Shown here piece after piece: positions 1-9,243 of a stretch of DNA of 64,000 nucleotides (positions within the stretch are counted from its first letter, which is position 1; each line of letters starts with the position of its first letter). This DNA comes from [Zimmermannella] faecalis ATCC 13722 (GTDB taxonomy: Bacteria > Actinomycetota > Actinomycetes > Actinomycetales > Microbacteriaceae). Under the pieces are notes generated by a model, which had not been told where the DNA came from, did not search any database, and saw nothing but the letters and a program-made list of their open reading frames with translations. The stretch lies in assembly GCF_000381765.1 (NCBI RefSeq), contig NZ_KB907077.1:186001-250000 (forward strand), read 5' to 3'. Both the position numbers and the translations under genes were made by a program.

Positions 1-61
1 CGATTCGGGCGACCACGGTGCCGACCGAACATTGACCTGACAAATGCATCGCCACTGAGCA

Positions 62-91
62 TTGACACTCGGCTCAGGGGTGTGTGAGACT
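62..91 (+). promoter_or_regulatory. Weak candidate promoter of the first ABC operon
   Basis: A perfect -35 hexamer TTGACA lies at 62-67. An 18-nt spacer leads to a poor -10-like GAGACT at 86-91. A second CATTGAC copy lies about 30 nt upstream. The assignment rests mainly on the -35 box and on its place ahead of the substrate-binding protein gene. Confidence 0.3.
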
Positions 92-105
92 CTTCACGCA
101 CGCTC

Positions 106-119
106 TTGGACCGGTCCAA
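106..119. promoter_or_regulatory. Perfect 14-bp palindrome, candidate LacI-type operator
   Basis: TTGGACCGGTCCAA is a perfect palindrome with a central CpG, the usual form of LacI-family operators. It lies in the untranslated leader about 130 nt before the ATG at 253, just downstream of the candidate promoter. No regulator gene is next to it in the window, so the cognate protein is unknown. Confidence 0.4.
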
Positions 120-252
120 CGGTGGACTGGTGAGTGCGCACCACCCCTCGTCGAACCCTGACGAACACGAACTCGCACGAATCGATCGCCCGACACTCGT
201 CGGGTTCTCGAATTCGACGCGTCGTTCATTCAACTCACAAAGAGGTGATGAA

Positions 253-1275
253 ATGTCCACTCGGAATTTCCTGCAACGTATTCGACGCGGCGCCTTCGTC
301 GCGGCCGCGACCGCCGCGGCCCTCGTGCTCGCGGCCTGTTCGGGCCCGGCCGGCGTCAACGGCGAACTGAACCAGAACTCGGGCGGCACGCAGCAGGCGG
401 CCGGCATCGACACGCCGCCGCTCAAGGTCGCCCTGATCACCCACGCCGTGCCCGGTGACACGTTCTGGGACGTCGTGCGCAAGGGTGCTGAGACGGCCGC
501 GGCGAAGGACAACGTCGAGTTGCTCTACAGCTCCGACCCCGACGGTGCGCGCCAGGCGCAGCTCGTGCAGCAGGCGGTCGACCAGAACGTCGACGGCATC
601 ATCGTGACCCTCGCGAAGCCCGACGCGATGAGCTCGGCCGTCGAGAGTGCGGTCGACGCGGGCATCCCCGTCATCACGATCAACGCCGGAGAGAACGAGT
701 ACGAGGCGATGGGCGCGCTCGCACACTTTGGCCAGAACGAGACCGTGGCCGGTGAGGCCGCGGGCACCCAGCTCAACGAGCTCGGGGCGAAAAACATCAT
801 CTGCGTCATTCAGGAGCAGGGGCAGATTGCGCTCGAGCAGCGCTGTGAGGGCGTCGAGAGCACCTTCGAGGGCAAGAGCGAGATTCTCTACGTGAACAGC
901 GCCGACATGTCGAGCGTCGCGTCGAACATCACCGCGAAGCTGCAGACCTCGACCGACATCGACTACGTCATGACGCTCGGCGCGCCGATCGCGATGACCG
1001 CGATCGACTCGATCGCCGACGCCGGTTCGAGCGCGAAGCTCGCGACCTTCGACATGAACGCCGAGGCGATCAAGGAACTGCAAGACGGCAACATTCAGTT
1101 CATCGTCGACCAGCAGCCGTACCTGCAGGGCTACGAGGCCGTCGACGGCATCTGGCTCTACGCGACGAACGGCAACGTGCAGGGTGGCGGCGCCCCCGTC
1201 TACACCGGCCCGCAGATCGTCACGCAGGAGAACGCCGACGCCGTGGCCGAGTACGCCGCGAACGGCACGCGCTAG
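253..1275 (+). CDS. Sugar ABC transporter substrate-binding lipoprotein
   Basis: Periplasmic-binding-protein-like (PBP1, ribose/galactose type) solute receptor of 340 aa, predicted to be anchored outside the membrane and to deliver a sugar or polyol to the permease encoded next. A type II signal peptide is visible: basic N-terminus, hydrophobic core at about residues 14-28, and lipobox LAAC with Cys29. The start at 253 is chosen because an AGAGGTGATG Shine-Dalgarno-like stretch precedes it and because it gives a proper signal peptide. The frame is open back to 106, but that extension is not signal-like. It is followed by permease, ATPase and Gfo/Idh genes in one run. The substrate cannot be read from sequence; the oxidoreductase and the iol genes elsewhere make a polyol or inositol-like substrate plausible. 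Confidence 0.85.
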   Translation: MSTRNFLQRIRRGAFVAAATAAALVLAACSGPAGVNGELNQNSGGTQQAAGIDTPPLKVALITHAVPGDTFWDVVRKGAETAAAKDNVELLYSSDPDGARQAQLVQQAVDQNVDGIIVTLAKPDAMSSAVESAVDAGIPVITINAGENEYEAMGALAHFGQNETVAGEAAGTQLNELGAKNIICVIQEQGQIALEQRCEGVESTFEGKSEILYVNSADMSSVASNITAKLQTSTDIDYVMTLGAPIAMTAIDSIADAGSSAKLATFDMNAEAIKELQDGNIQFIVDQQPYLQGYEAVDGIWLYATNGNVQGGGAPVYTGPQIVTQENADAVAEYAANGTR

Positions 1276-1313
1276 ACGCCCGGCTCCATGACCTCGAAAG
1301 ACGAGAACCACAC

Positions 1314-2359
1314 ATGACCACCGCCACCGCAACGCCCGTGAGCGACGAACGCGTCGCCCAGGGCAACCTCTTCACGAGAGCCTTCTCGAAGCCCGAGGCC
1401 GGTTCGATCGCCGCCGCGATCGTGCTGTTCATCATCTTCGCGATCGCCTCGACCCAGTTCACCCAGCCGTCGTCGCTCGCGACGATCCTCTACGGGGCCT
1501 CGACCGTCGGCATCGTCACGGTCGGCGTCTCGCTGCTCATGATCGGCGGCGAGGTCGACCTGTCTGCCGGCGTCGGCGTCACCTCGGCCTCGCTCGCCTC
1601 GGCGCTCAGCATCTACTGGTTCGGGTCGAACGTGTGGGTCGGCGTCGTGATCTCGCTCGTGTTCTCGCTCTGCGTCGGCGCCCTGAACGGGTGGCTGCTC
1701 ACGAAGACGAGGCTCGCGAGCTTCATCGTCACCCTCGCGACGTTCTTCATGCTGACGGGCCTCAACCTCGGCATCACCCGCCTCATCACGGGCGGCGTCG
1801 CGACCCCGTCGATCGGCTCGGGCACAGGATTCGAATCGGCCGAGGCCGTCTTCGCCTCCGACATCCCGATCTTCGGCGTCAACGTGAAGATCACGGTGTT
1901 CTACTGGATCATCCTCGTCATCGTCGCGACCTGGATTCTCAGCCGCACCCGCGCTGGCAACTGGATCTTCGCATCCGGTGGCGCCCCCGAGGCTGCTCGC
2001 GCGGTCGGCGTGCCCGTCGTGCGCACGAAGATCGGCCTCTACATGGGCGTCGCGTTCTGCACGTGGCTGCTCGGCATGCACCAGCTGTTCGCGTTCAAGA
2101 CCGTGCAATCGGGTGAGGGTATCGGCAACGAGTTCCTCTACATCATCGCCGCGGTCGTCGGTGGCTGCCTCATGACGGGCGGCGCCGGCAGCGCGATCGG
2201 TGGCGCGATCGGTGCGCTCATCTACGGCATGGCGCTCAAGGGCGTCGTCTACGCCGAGTGGAACCCCGACTGGCTGAAGTTCTTCCTCGGCGCGATGCTG
2301 CTCGCCGCGACCGTACTCAACTACACGCTGCAACGGCGTGCCGCAAAGGGAGGCCGCAA

Positions 2360-2363
<4 letters not shown>
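1314..2363 (+). CDS. Sugar ABC transporter permease (RbsC-like)
   Basis: Integral membrane subunit of the BPD_transp_2 family, 349 aa, forming the channel for the adjacent binding protein. The family-typical motif GGEVDLS is at residues 78-84, and many hydrophobic segments run from about residue 30 to the C-terminus. It starts 38 nt after the SBP stop, and its stop overlaps the next gene's ATG by 4 bp (ATGA), which indicates translational coupling with the ATPase. A normal member of the family with no visible damage. Confidence 0.88.
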
Positions 2364-3287
<924 letters not shown>

Positions 3288-3298
<11 letters not shown>

Positions 3299-4307
3299 CG
3301 TGCGGGCACTCAAGATTGGCGTGCTCGGGGCGTCGCGGATCGCCGAGAAGGCGATCACGCAGGCGAGTCGCGAGACTGGCGATCGACGGTACGCGGTCGC
3401 GGCGAGCAGCCGCGACCGCGCCGTCGCGTACGCCGAGCAGTACGGCTACGAGCGCGTGCACGAAGACTACGACGCGCTCGTGCGCGACCCCGAGATCGAC
3501 CTCGTCTATATCGGGCTCGTCAACGGGCTGCACGCGGAGTGGACCTCGCGGGCGCTCCGCGCGGGTCGCAACGTGCTCGTCGAGAAGCCGTTTGCGGCGA
3601 ACCTCGGCGAGTTCGAGGGCATCGCGGCCCAGCTCGAGTCGAGCGCGGGCTGGGTGTGGGAGGGGTTCCACTATCGGCATCATCCGGTAATGCGCCGGAT
3701 GCTCGACGCCGTCGCGACGGGGGAGCTCGGCGAGCTGCGGCGGGTCGAGGTGCGAATGTGCATGCCAAATCCCGGCGACGCCGACCCGCGGTGGTCGTTC
3801 GGCCTTGCCGGCGGCGCAATGATGGACGTCGGGTGCTACGCGCTGCACGCGGTGCGCGAGGTTGGCGACGTGCTCGGGCTTCGGGCGCGAGTGCTCGGCG
3901 CCACTGCCGAGGGTTGGGGCGCCGACGAGCGGGTGGATGCGCGGGTCACGGCGAACCTCGCGCTCGGCGAGGTGCCGGTGCGGCTCGAGGCGAGCATGAC
4001 CGCGCCCGAATTCGACTTTGGCCTGCGGATCGTGGGGGAGCGCGGGTCGGTGTTCGCGCCGTCGTTCGTGTTGCCCGTTGAGGACGACCGCGTCGTCGTC
4101 ACGGTCGACGGGCGCGAGCGCACCGAGCGCCTCGGCACGTCGTCGACGTACACGCACCAGCTTCAGGTTGTCGGCCAGGCGCTGCGCGAGGGCGAGCGGT
4201 CACTCGTGGAGCTCGAGCGATCGCGCACGAACGCGCGCCTCATCGACGAGGTCTATCGCGCGGCCGGAATGCCGCTGCGGCAATCGGTCACGGGCTCGCA
4301 TATGTGA
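3288..4307 (+). CDS. Gfo/Idh/MocA family NAD(P)-dependent oxidoreductase
   Basis: Predicted sugar or polyol dehydrogenase of 339 aa. The Rossmann glycine motif GVLGAS is at about 11-16, the family EKP motif (LVEKPF) at 99-101, and the conserved D180...H187 pair is in [13 protein letters not shown]. The GTG at 3288 overlaps the ATPase stop by 11 nt and is preferred; GTG 3300 is also possible. As the fourth gene of the run it probably oxidises the imported substrate. The substrate is not deducible. An inositol or scyllo-inositol dehydrogenase is one option, but the sequence differs clearly from the IolG-like protein at 41.7 kb. Confidence 0.75.
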
Positions 4308-4309
4308 TT

Positions 4310-4338
4310 TTGACACGACATACAAATCGCCGTACTAT
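4310..4338 (+). promoter_or_regulatory. Strong sigma-70-type promoter of the second ABC operon
   Basis: TTGACA (4310-4315), a 17-nt spacer and TACTAT (4333-4338) form a near-consensus housekeeping promoter in the gap after the oxidoreductase stop. It gives an untranslated leader of roughly 145 nt before the ATG at 4491. Confidence 0.75.
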
Positions 4339-4341
4339 GGA

Positions 4342-4361
4342 CTCACTGTCCGATCAGTGAG
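4342..4361. promoter_or_regulatory. Inverted-repeat operator candidate at the transcription start
   Basis: Perfect 7-bp arms CTCACTG and CAGTGAG are separated by tccgat. The repeat begins 3 nt after the -10 box, so it covers the expected transcription start, the usual place for a repressor operator. No regulator gene is adjacent. Confidence 0.5.
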
Positions 4362-4490
4362 ATTCAGGGTCGTAATGACGCGGCGAATCACACAGCTCCT
4401 CACGAGGGATGCGACGGGCGGGACACGCGCCGGGGAGGCCGGTGCGTCCATTCCCTGACCGTGCGCAGTGCTGCGCCGAAAGGACCCGTC

Positions 4491-5987
4491 ATGAGCGACG
4501 CAATTTTGCGGTTCGACGGCATCACGAAGAGCTTTCCCGGCGTGCGGGTGCTCGACGGTGTGACCTTCGAGCTGCGCCCCGGCGAGGTGCACGCACTCAT
4601 GGGCGAGAACGGCGCCGGCAAATCGACGCTCATGAAGATCCTCATGGGGATCTACCACGCCGACCAGGGCGAGGTGCTGCTCGCGGGCGAGCCCGCGCGC
4701 ATCAGCGGGCCGAGCGACGCGCTGAACCAGGGCGTCTCGATGATTCACCAGGAACTCAACCCGGTGCTCGACATGCAGGTGTTCGAGAACGTGTTCCTCG
4801 GCCGCGAGCTGCGAACCCGCGTTGGCCTCGCCGACGCGAAGCGCATGAAGGCCGAGACGACGCGGATTCTCGAGGAGCTCGACATCTCGGTGTCGGCGAC
4901 GCGAGAAATGCGCACGCTCTCGGTGGCGCAGATGCAGCTCATCGAGATCGCGAAGGCGATCGCGTTCGAGAGCAAGGTCGTCGTCATGGACGAGCCGACC
5001 TCGGCGATCACCGAGGCCGACGTCGAGACCCTCTTCGGGCACATCGAGCGGCTGCGGGCCTCGGGTGTCGCGATCATCTACATCTCGCACAAGATGGAGG
5101 AGATCTTCCGCATCTCCGACACGATCTCGGTGCTGCGCGACGGGCAGCTCGTGCACACGGCCCCCGCCGCGGAGCTCGACGAGCCGACCCTCATCCGTTA
5201 CATGGTCGGGCGCACGCTCGACGAGAATTTCCCGAAGCGCGAGGTGCCGATCGGCGATCCCGTGCTCGCCGTCACCGACTGGTCGAGCCCGCCCCTCGTG
5301 CGCGACGTCAGCATCGAGCTGCGCCAGGGCGAAGTGCTCGGCATTGGCGGCCTCGTCGGCGCCGGCCGCAGCGAGTTCGTCGAGTCGCTCTTCGGCATTC
5401 GGCCCGGTTCATCGCCCGAACCCGTTCGCGTTCGCGGCGAGGCGGTGCGCATTCGCCGGCCGCAGGACGCGATCAAGCTCGGCATCGCGCTCGTCACCGA
5501 AGACCGCAAGGTCACGGGGCTCAATCTCGAGGGCTCCGTGAGCGAAAACATCACGCTCGTCGGGCTCGGCAGCCTGTTCCCGAAGGGGATTCTGCACCGG
5601 AAGACCGAGACGAAGATCGCGAACGACTACATCGAGCGCCTGCGCATCCGTACGCCGAACAGCCAGCAGATCGTGTCGCGCCTGTCGGGCGGCAACCAGC
5701 AGAAGATCGTCCTCGCGAAGTGGCTCCTCACCGAGCCCGACATCATCATCTTCGATGACCCCACGCGCGGCATCGATATCGGTGCGAAGCGCGACATCTA
5801 CCACCTCATCGGCGACCTCGTCGAGCGCGGCAAATCGGTCGTGCTCATCTCCTCCGAGATGACAGAACTCATCGGCCTCAGCGACCGCATTCACGTCTTC
5901 GCCGAGGGCCGGGTGACCGGCACCCTCGACCGTCCCGATTTCTCGCAAGAACGCATCCTCGAGCTCGCCTCGCAATTCGAAAGTTGA
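4491..5987 (+). CDS. Sugar ABC transporter ATP-binding protein (RbsA-like, tandem NBD)
   Basis: Fused double ATPase of 498 aa, typical for the ribose/galactose/xylose importer family. The N-terminal Walker A GENGAGKST is at 38-46. The C-terminal half carries the family's degenerate P-loop GLVGAGRSE and an intact LSGGNQQK signature, so one site is probably catalytic, as is common in this family. The ATG at 4491 follows GAAAGGAC; the open frame back to 4461 is discounted. It is the first gene of an ATPase-permease-SBP operon behind the promoter at 4310. Confidence 0.88.
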   Translation: MSDAILRFDGITKSFPGVRVLDGVTFELRPGEVHALMGENGAGKSTLMKILMGIYHADQGEVLLAGEPARISGPSDALNQGVSMIHQELNPVLDMQVFENVFLGRELRTRVGLADAKRMKAETTRILEELDISVSATREMRTLSVAQMQLIEIAKAIAFESKVVVMDEPTSAITEADVETLFGHIERLRASGVAIIYISHKMEEIFRISDTISVLRDGQLVHTAPAAELDEPTLIRYMVGRTLDENFPKREVPIGDPVLAVTDWSSPPLVRDVSIELRQGEVLGIGGLVGAGRSEFVESLFGIRPGSSPEPVRVRGEAVRIRRPQDAIKLGIALVTEDRKVTGLNLEGSVSENITLVGLGSLFPKGILHRKTETKIANDYIERLRIRTPNSQQIVSRLSGGNQQKIVLAKWLLTEPDIIIFDDPTRGIDIGAKRDIYHLIGDLVERGKSVVLISSEMTELIGLSDRIHVFAEGRVTGTLDRPDFSQERILELASQFES

Positions 5988-5989
5988 CC

Positions 5990-6979
5990 ATGATGACCTC
6001 GGCACCTCCCACCGCAGCAGCAGCCGGCACGAAGCGTCGGTTCTCGAGCGGTTCGCTCCTCAAGGACGCGGGCCTCGCGATCATCTTCGTCGCGCTCGTG
6101 ATCGGCCTCACGCTCGCCTCGCCCAACCACTCGTTCCTCAGCCTGAACAACATCTTCCTGATCCTCGTGCAGACGTCGATCAACGGCATCCTCGCGATGG
6201 GCATGATGTACGTCATCATCTCGGGCCACATCGACCTCTCGGTCGGATCGACCGTCGGCCTCGCCGGTGTCGCGGCCGCGCTCGTCGCGATGCCCGGTGA
6301 ATATCCGCTCATCGTGCCGATCCTCGTCGGCCTCGCGGTCGGCGTCGGCGTCGGCCTCATCAACGGCATCGGCGTCGCGTACGGCGGCATTCCCTCGTTC
6401 ATCATCACGCTGGGAACGCTGACCGCGGTGCGCGGTATCGCCCTCATCGTCTCGGGAGGCGCCCCGGTTTCGGGCCTCAGCCCCGAGTTCCAGGGGCTCG
6501 CCTCGGGCCGCGTGTTCGGCATCCCCGTGCTCGCGATCTACTTCGTCGTCATCGCGGTCATCGCCGCGTTCGTGCTCCGCAAGACCGTGTTCGGGCGCCG
6601 CATCTACGCGCTCGGTGGGAACCCGCAGGCGGCCGCTGTCTCGGGCATCAACGTCAAGCGGCTGACGGTCATGCCCTTCATCATCGCGGGGCTCCTCGCA
6701 GGCCTGTGTGGCGTGCTGCTCGCCTCGCGCACGTTCACGGGCTCGCCGACGGCGGGCGAGTCGTACGAGCTCGACGCGATCGCCGCGGTCGTCATCGGTG
6801 GCGTGAGCATGACCGGCGGTCGCGGGAAGGCGTTCGGCGTCGTCATCGGCGCGCTCATGATCGCCGTCATCGCGAACGGCCTCGACATCCTCGGCATCAA
6901 CTCGAACATGCAGATGGTCATCAAGGGCGCGATCATCGCCCTCGCCGTGCTCATCGATGTGAAGACCCGTCGCGACTGA
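5990..6979 (+). CDS. Sugar ABC transporter permease (RbsC-like)
   Basis: BPD_transp_2 permease of 329 aa with the motif GHIDLSVGS early in the protein and repeated hydrophobic helices to the C-terminus. It begins 2 nt after the ATPase stop. Tandem ATG codons at 5990 and 5993 are both possible starts. It partners the tandem ATPase before it and the lipoprotein receptor after it. The sequence is complete and ordinary for its family. Confidence 0.87.
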   Translation: MMTSAPPTAAAAGTKRRFSSGSLLKDAGLAIIFVALVIGLTLASPNHSFLSLNNIFLILVQTSINGILAMGMMYVIISGHIDLSVGSTVGLAGVAAALVAMPGEYPLIVPILVGLAVGVGVGLINGIGVAYGGIPSFIITLGTLTAVRGIALIVSGGAPVSGLSPEFQGLASGRVFGIPVLAIYFVVIAVIAAFVLRKTVFGRRIYALGGNPQAAAVSGINVKRLTVMPFIIAGLLAGLCGVLLASRTFTGSPTAGESYELDAIAAVVIGGVSMTGGRGKAFGVVIGALMIAVIANGLDILGINSNMQMVIKGAIIALAVLIDVKTRRD

Positions 6980-7041
6980 CCCGGTTGCGCAGCCACATTC
7001 AACCAACCCGAATCACCACATTTCGTTCGAAGGAGAACACC

Positions 7042-7989
7042 ATGGCAAAGAAGCTCACCAAGCTCGTGACGCTCGCCGCGGCCGCGGCGCTGCTGCTCAC
7101 GGGCTGCGCCGAGGGCGGCGGCGCCGGCGAGACCGGCGGCGCGAGCGACGGCAAGATCGCGCTCATCATGAGCCACATGACCAACGAGTTCACGACCACC
7201 GTGGCGAGCGCGGCCGAGGCGAAGGGCGAGGAGCTCGGCTACGAGGTCACCGTGTTCGACAGCGGCCAGGATGCGTCGACGCAGGTCTCGCAGATCGAGC
7301 AGGCCGTGTCGCAGGGCTACGACGGCATTCTCGTCGAGCCCGTTTCGACCGACGGTGTCGTGCCCGGCCTCTCTGCGGCGAACGAGGCCGGCGTGCCGAT
7401 CGCGACGATCGTGCAGAAGGCCTCGCAGCAGGACCTCGCGGCTGCCTACATCGGCGGCGACGAGGTCGCGGCCGGCAAGCTCCAGATGGAGCAGGCGATC
7501 GAGGCGATCGGCGGCGAGGGCAAGATCGCCGTGCTCTACGGCCCGATGGGCAGCGACGCGCAGATCGCCCGCAATGACGGCTACGAGCAGGCGCTCGCCG
7601 ACTACCCCGACGTCGAGGTCGTCTTCGACAAGACCGCGAACTGGGTCACGGCCGAGGCGCTCACGCTCGTCGAGAACTGGTTCTCGACCGGCACCGAGAT
7701 CGACGCGATCGTCGCGCAGAACGACGCGATGGCGGTCGGCGCCGTGCAGGCGGCCGAGAACGCCGGCAAGAGCGACGTGCAGGTCTTCGGCATCGACGCG
7801 ACGTCCGACGGCATCGACTCGATCAACGCTGACGGAATGGTCGGCACGGTGTCGCAGGACACGGCCGGCATCGGCGAGCTCGGAGTCGAGACGATGGTGC
7901 AGCTGATTGACGGCGAAGAGGTTGAGGCCGAGGTGCTCACCGAAGCGGTGTGGATCACGAAGGAGAACGTCGACACGCTCTCCGAGTAG
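7042..7989 (+). CDS. Sugar ABC transporter substrate-binding lipoprotein (RbsB-like)
   Basis: Receptor of 315 aa for the preceding permease and ATPase. Signal peptide with a KKLTK basic start and lipobox LLTGC (Cys22); the mature part begins with a PBP1 fold (KIALIMSH). The ATG at 7042 is preceded by AAGGAGAAC. The open frame to 6706 overlaps the permease and is ignored. The ligand is unknown; the fold and operon order suggest a pentose, hexose or polyol. A strong hairpin (8009-8057) follows the gene. Confidence 0.87.
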   Translation: MAKKLTKLVTLAAAAALLLTGCAEGGGAGETGGASDGKIALIMSHMTNEFTTTVASAAEAKGEELGYEVTVFDSGQDASTQVSQIEQAVSQGYDGILVEPVSTDGVVPGLSAANEAGVPIATIVQKASQQDLAAAYIGGDEVAAGKLQMEQAIEAIGGEGKIAVLYGPMGSDAQIARNDGYEQALADYPDVEVVFDKTANWVTAEALTLVENWFSTGTEIDAIVAQNDAMAVGAVQAAENAGKSDVQVFGIDATSDGIDSINADGMVGTVSQDTAGIGELGVETMVQLIDGEEVEAEVLTEAVWITKENVDTLSE

Positions 7990-8008
7990 TCACTCGCCAG
8001 CACTCGCG

Positions 8009-8057
8009 CGCCGCCGTGCTCCTCGCGACCTCCTAGTCGTCGAGGAGCGCGGCGGCG
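8009..8057. terminator. Bidirectional terminator hairpin
   Basis: Arms 8009-8025 and 8041-8057 pair over 17 bp with a single G-T wobble and a 15-nt loop. It lies between the convergent SBP and acyl-CoA dehydrogenase genes. The dehydrogenase stop codon (8033-8035) sits in the loop and its last codons form one arm. No T-tract, as is usual in high-GC actinobacteria. Confidence 0.65.
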
Positions 8058-9202
8058 AACATTGGCCGCGCGACATCCCAGCCCGACGGGTGGAACATCC
8101 CCGCGAGCGCGTCGCGATACAGCCGGTTCAGCTCAGTGCCATTGTCGAAGCCGCGGCCGCCCACACAGCGGTACGCGGCTTCGACGCTGTCTCGGGCCGC
8201 CTCGGTCGCGCTGAGCTTCGCGCTCACGAACTTTCGCGGCCAGGCGCTGCCGTGGTCGACGAGCTCGTCGAACTCGCGCGTGTAGGTCTCGAGCTGCGCA
8301 GCCACGGGTTCGAGCCGCATCGCGGCGTCGGCGAGGCGCACCCGAAACTCGGGGATCTCGGCGAACGTCGACTCCGCCTTGCGTGAGGTCTTCGCGCGCA
8401 GCGCCTCGGCCGCCACGGTGAGCGACCGCTCGGCGAGGCCGGCGTAGACCGACGCGATGAGCAGCTGAAAGTTCGCGTTGATCGCGAAGGGCAGCGAGTC
8501 GGGGTTCAGCCCGTCGGGGAGTCGGCGCACGACCCGGTCGCCCGGCAGCCGTGCCCCGTCGAGCTTCGTCGAGCGGCTCTGCGTCGCGCGCATCCCCATC
8601 GGGTCCCAGTGGGGCGACGACGAGATGCCGTCGGTCTCGCGGTCGAGCACGCCGTACACGACGGTCGGATGCTCGGGGTCGCTCGCGTCGAGCCCGTGGG
8701 CGATGAGGCGGGTCCAGACCGGCGTGAGCGAGGTGAAGATCTTCGTGCCGGTGAGGCGGTAGCCGTCGCCGTTGGGCGCGGCCTCGGTCGTCGAGCTGTA
8801 GAGCACCCAGTCGTTGCCGGCCTCGCTGATGCCGAAGGCGTACACCTCGTCGGCGGCCGCGTCGTCGAGCACGAACCGCAGTGAGTCGTCACCGCGTTCG
8901 AGCAGCGCCCGCGCGACGCCCGTGCACACGAGGTGCATATTGATGCCGAGCGCCGTCGCGGGCGCGGCCGTCGCGAGCCGCCGCTGCAGCCGCGACACCT
9001 CGTTCAGCGTCAGGCCCGGGCCACCGAGCTCGGTCGGCACGAACAGCCGCAGGTAGCCCGCGTCGCGGAGCTCCTCGAAGTCCTCGGAAAAGAACCGGTT
9101 GTTGAGGTCGTAGCCGTCGGCGCGCTCGCGGAATCGCGCGAGGCGCGCGTCGGGCAGGTACGTTTCGGCGAGTTCGCGGTGGCGGGCTTCGCGGTCAGAC
9201 AA
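8033..9202 (-). CDS. Acyl-CoA dehydrogenase family flavoprotein
   Basis: 389-aa member of the acyl-CoA dehydrogenase superfamily. An N-terminal helical domain (FSEDFEELRDAGYLRLF region) is followed by a beta domain around residues 120-220 and a C-terminal helical domain with the RLYRD motif. Expected role: FAD-dependent alpha,beta-desaturation of an acyl thioester, or flavin monooxygenation, since some members are hydroxylases. I could not place the catalytic Glu with confidence. It is last in a leftward run ligase-ketosynthase-dehydrogenase, starting 41 nt after the ketosynthase stop, so it probably acts on the same acyl chain. Confidence 0.75.
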   Translation of the reverse strand: MSDREARHRELAETYLPDARLARFRERADGYDLNNRFFSEDFEELRDAGYLRLFVPTELGGPGLTLNEVSRLQRRLATAAPATALGINMHLVCTGVARALLERGDDSLRFVLDDAAADEVYAFGISEAGNDWVLYSSTTEAAPNGDGYRLTGTKIFTSLTPVWTRLIAHGLDASDPEHPTVVYGVLDRETDGISSSPHWDPMGMRATQSRSTKLDGARLPGDRVVRRLPDGLNPDSLPFAINANFQLLIASVYAGLAERSLTVAAEALRAKTSRKAESTFAEIPEFRVRLADAAMRLEPVAAQLETYTREFDELVDHGSAWPRKFVSAKLSATEAARDSVEAAYRCVGGRGFDNGTELNRLYRDALAGMFHPSGWDVARPMFAAALLDD

Positions 9203-9243
9203 TGCGGCTCCTCGGCTGGGTGGGCGGTCGGCTCGCGCAGTTC

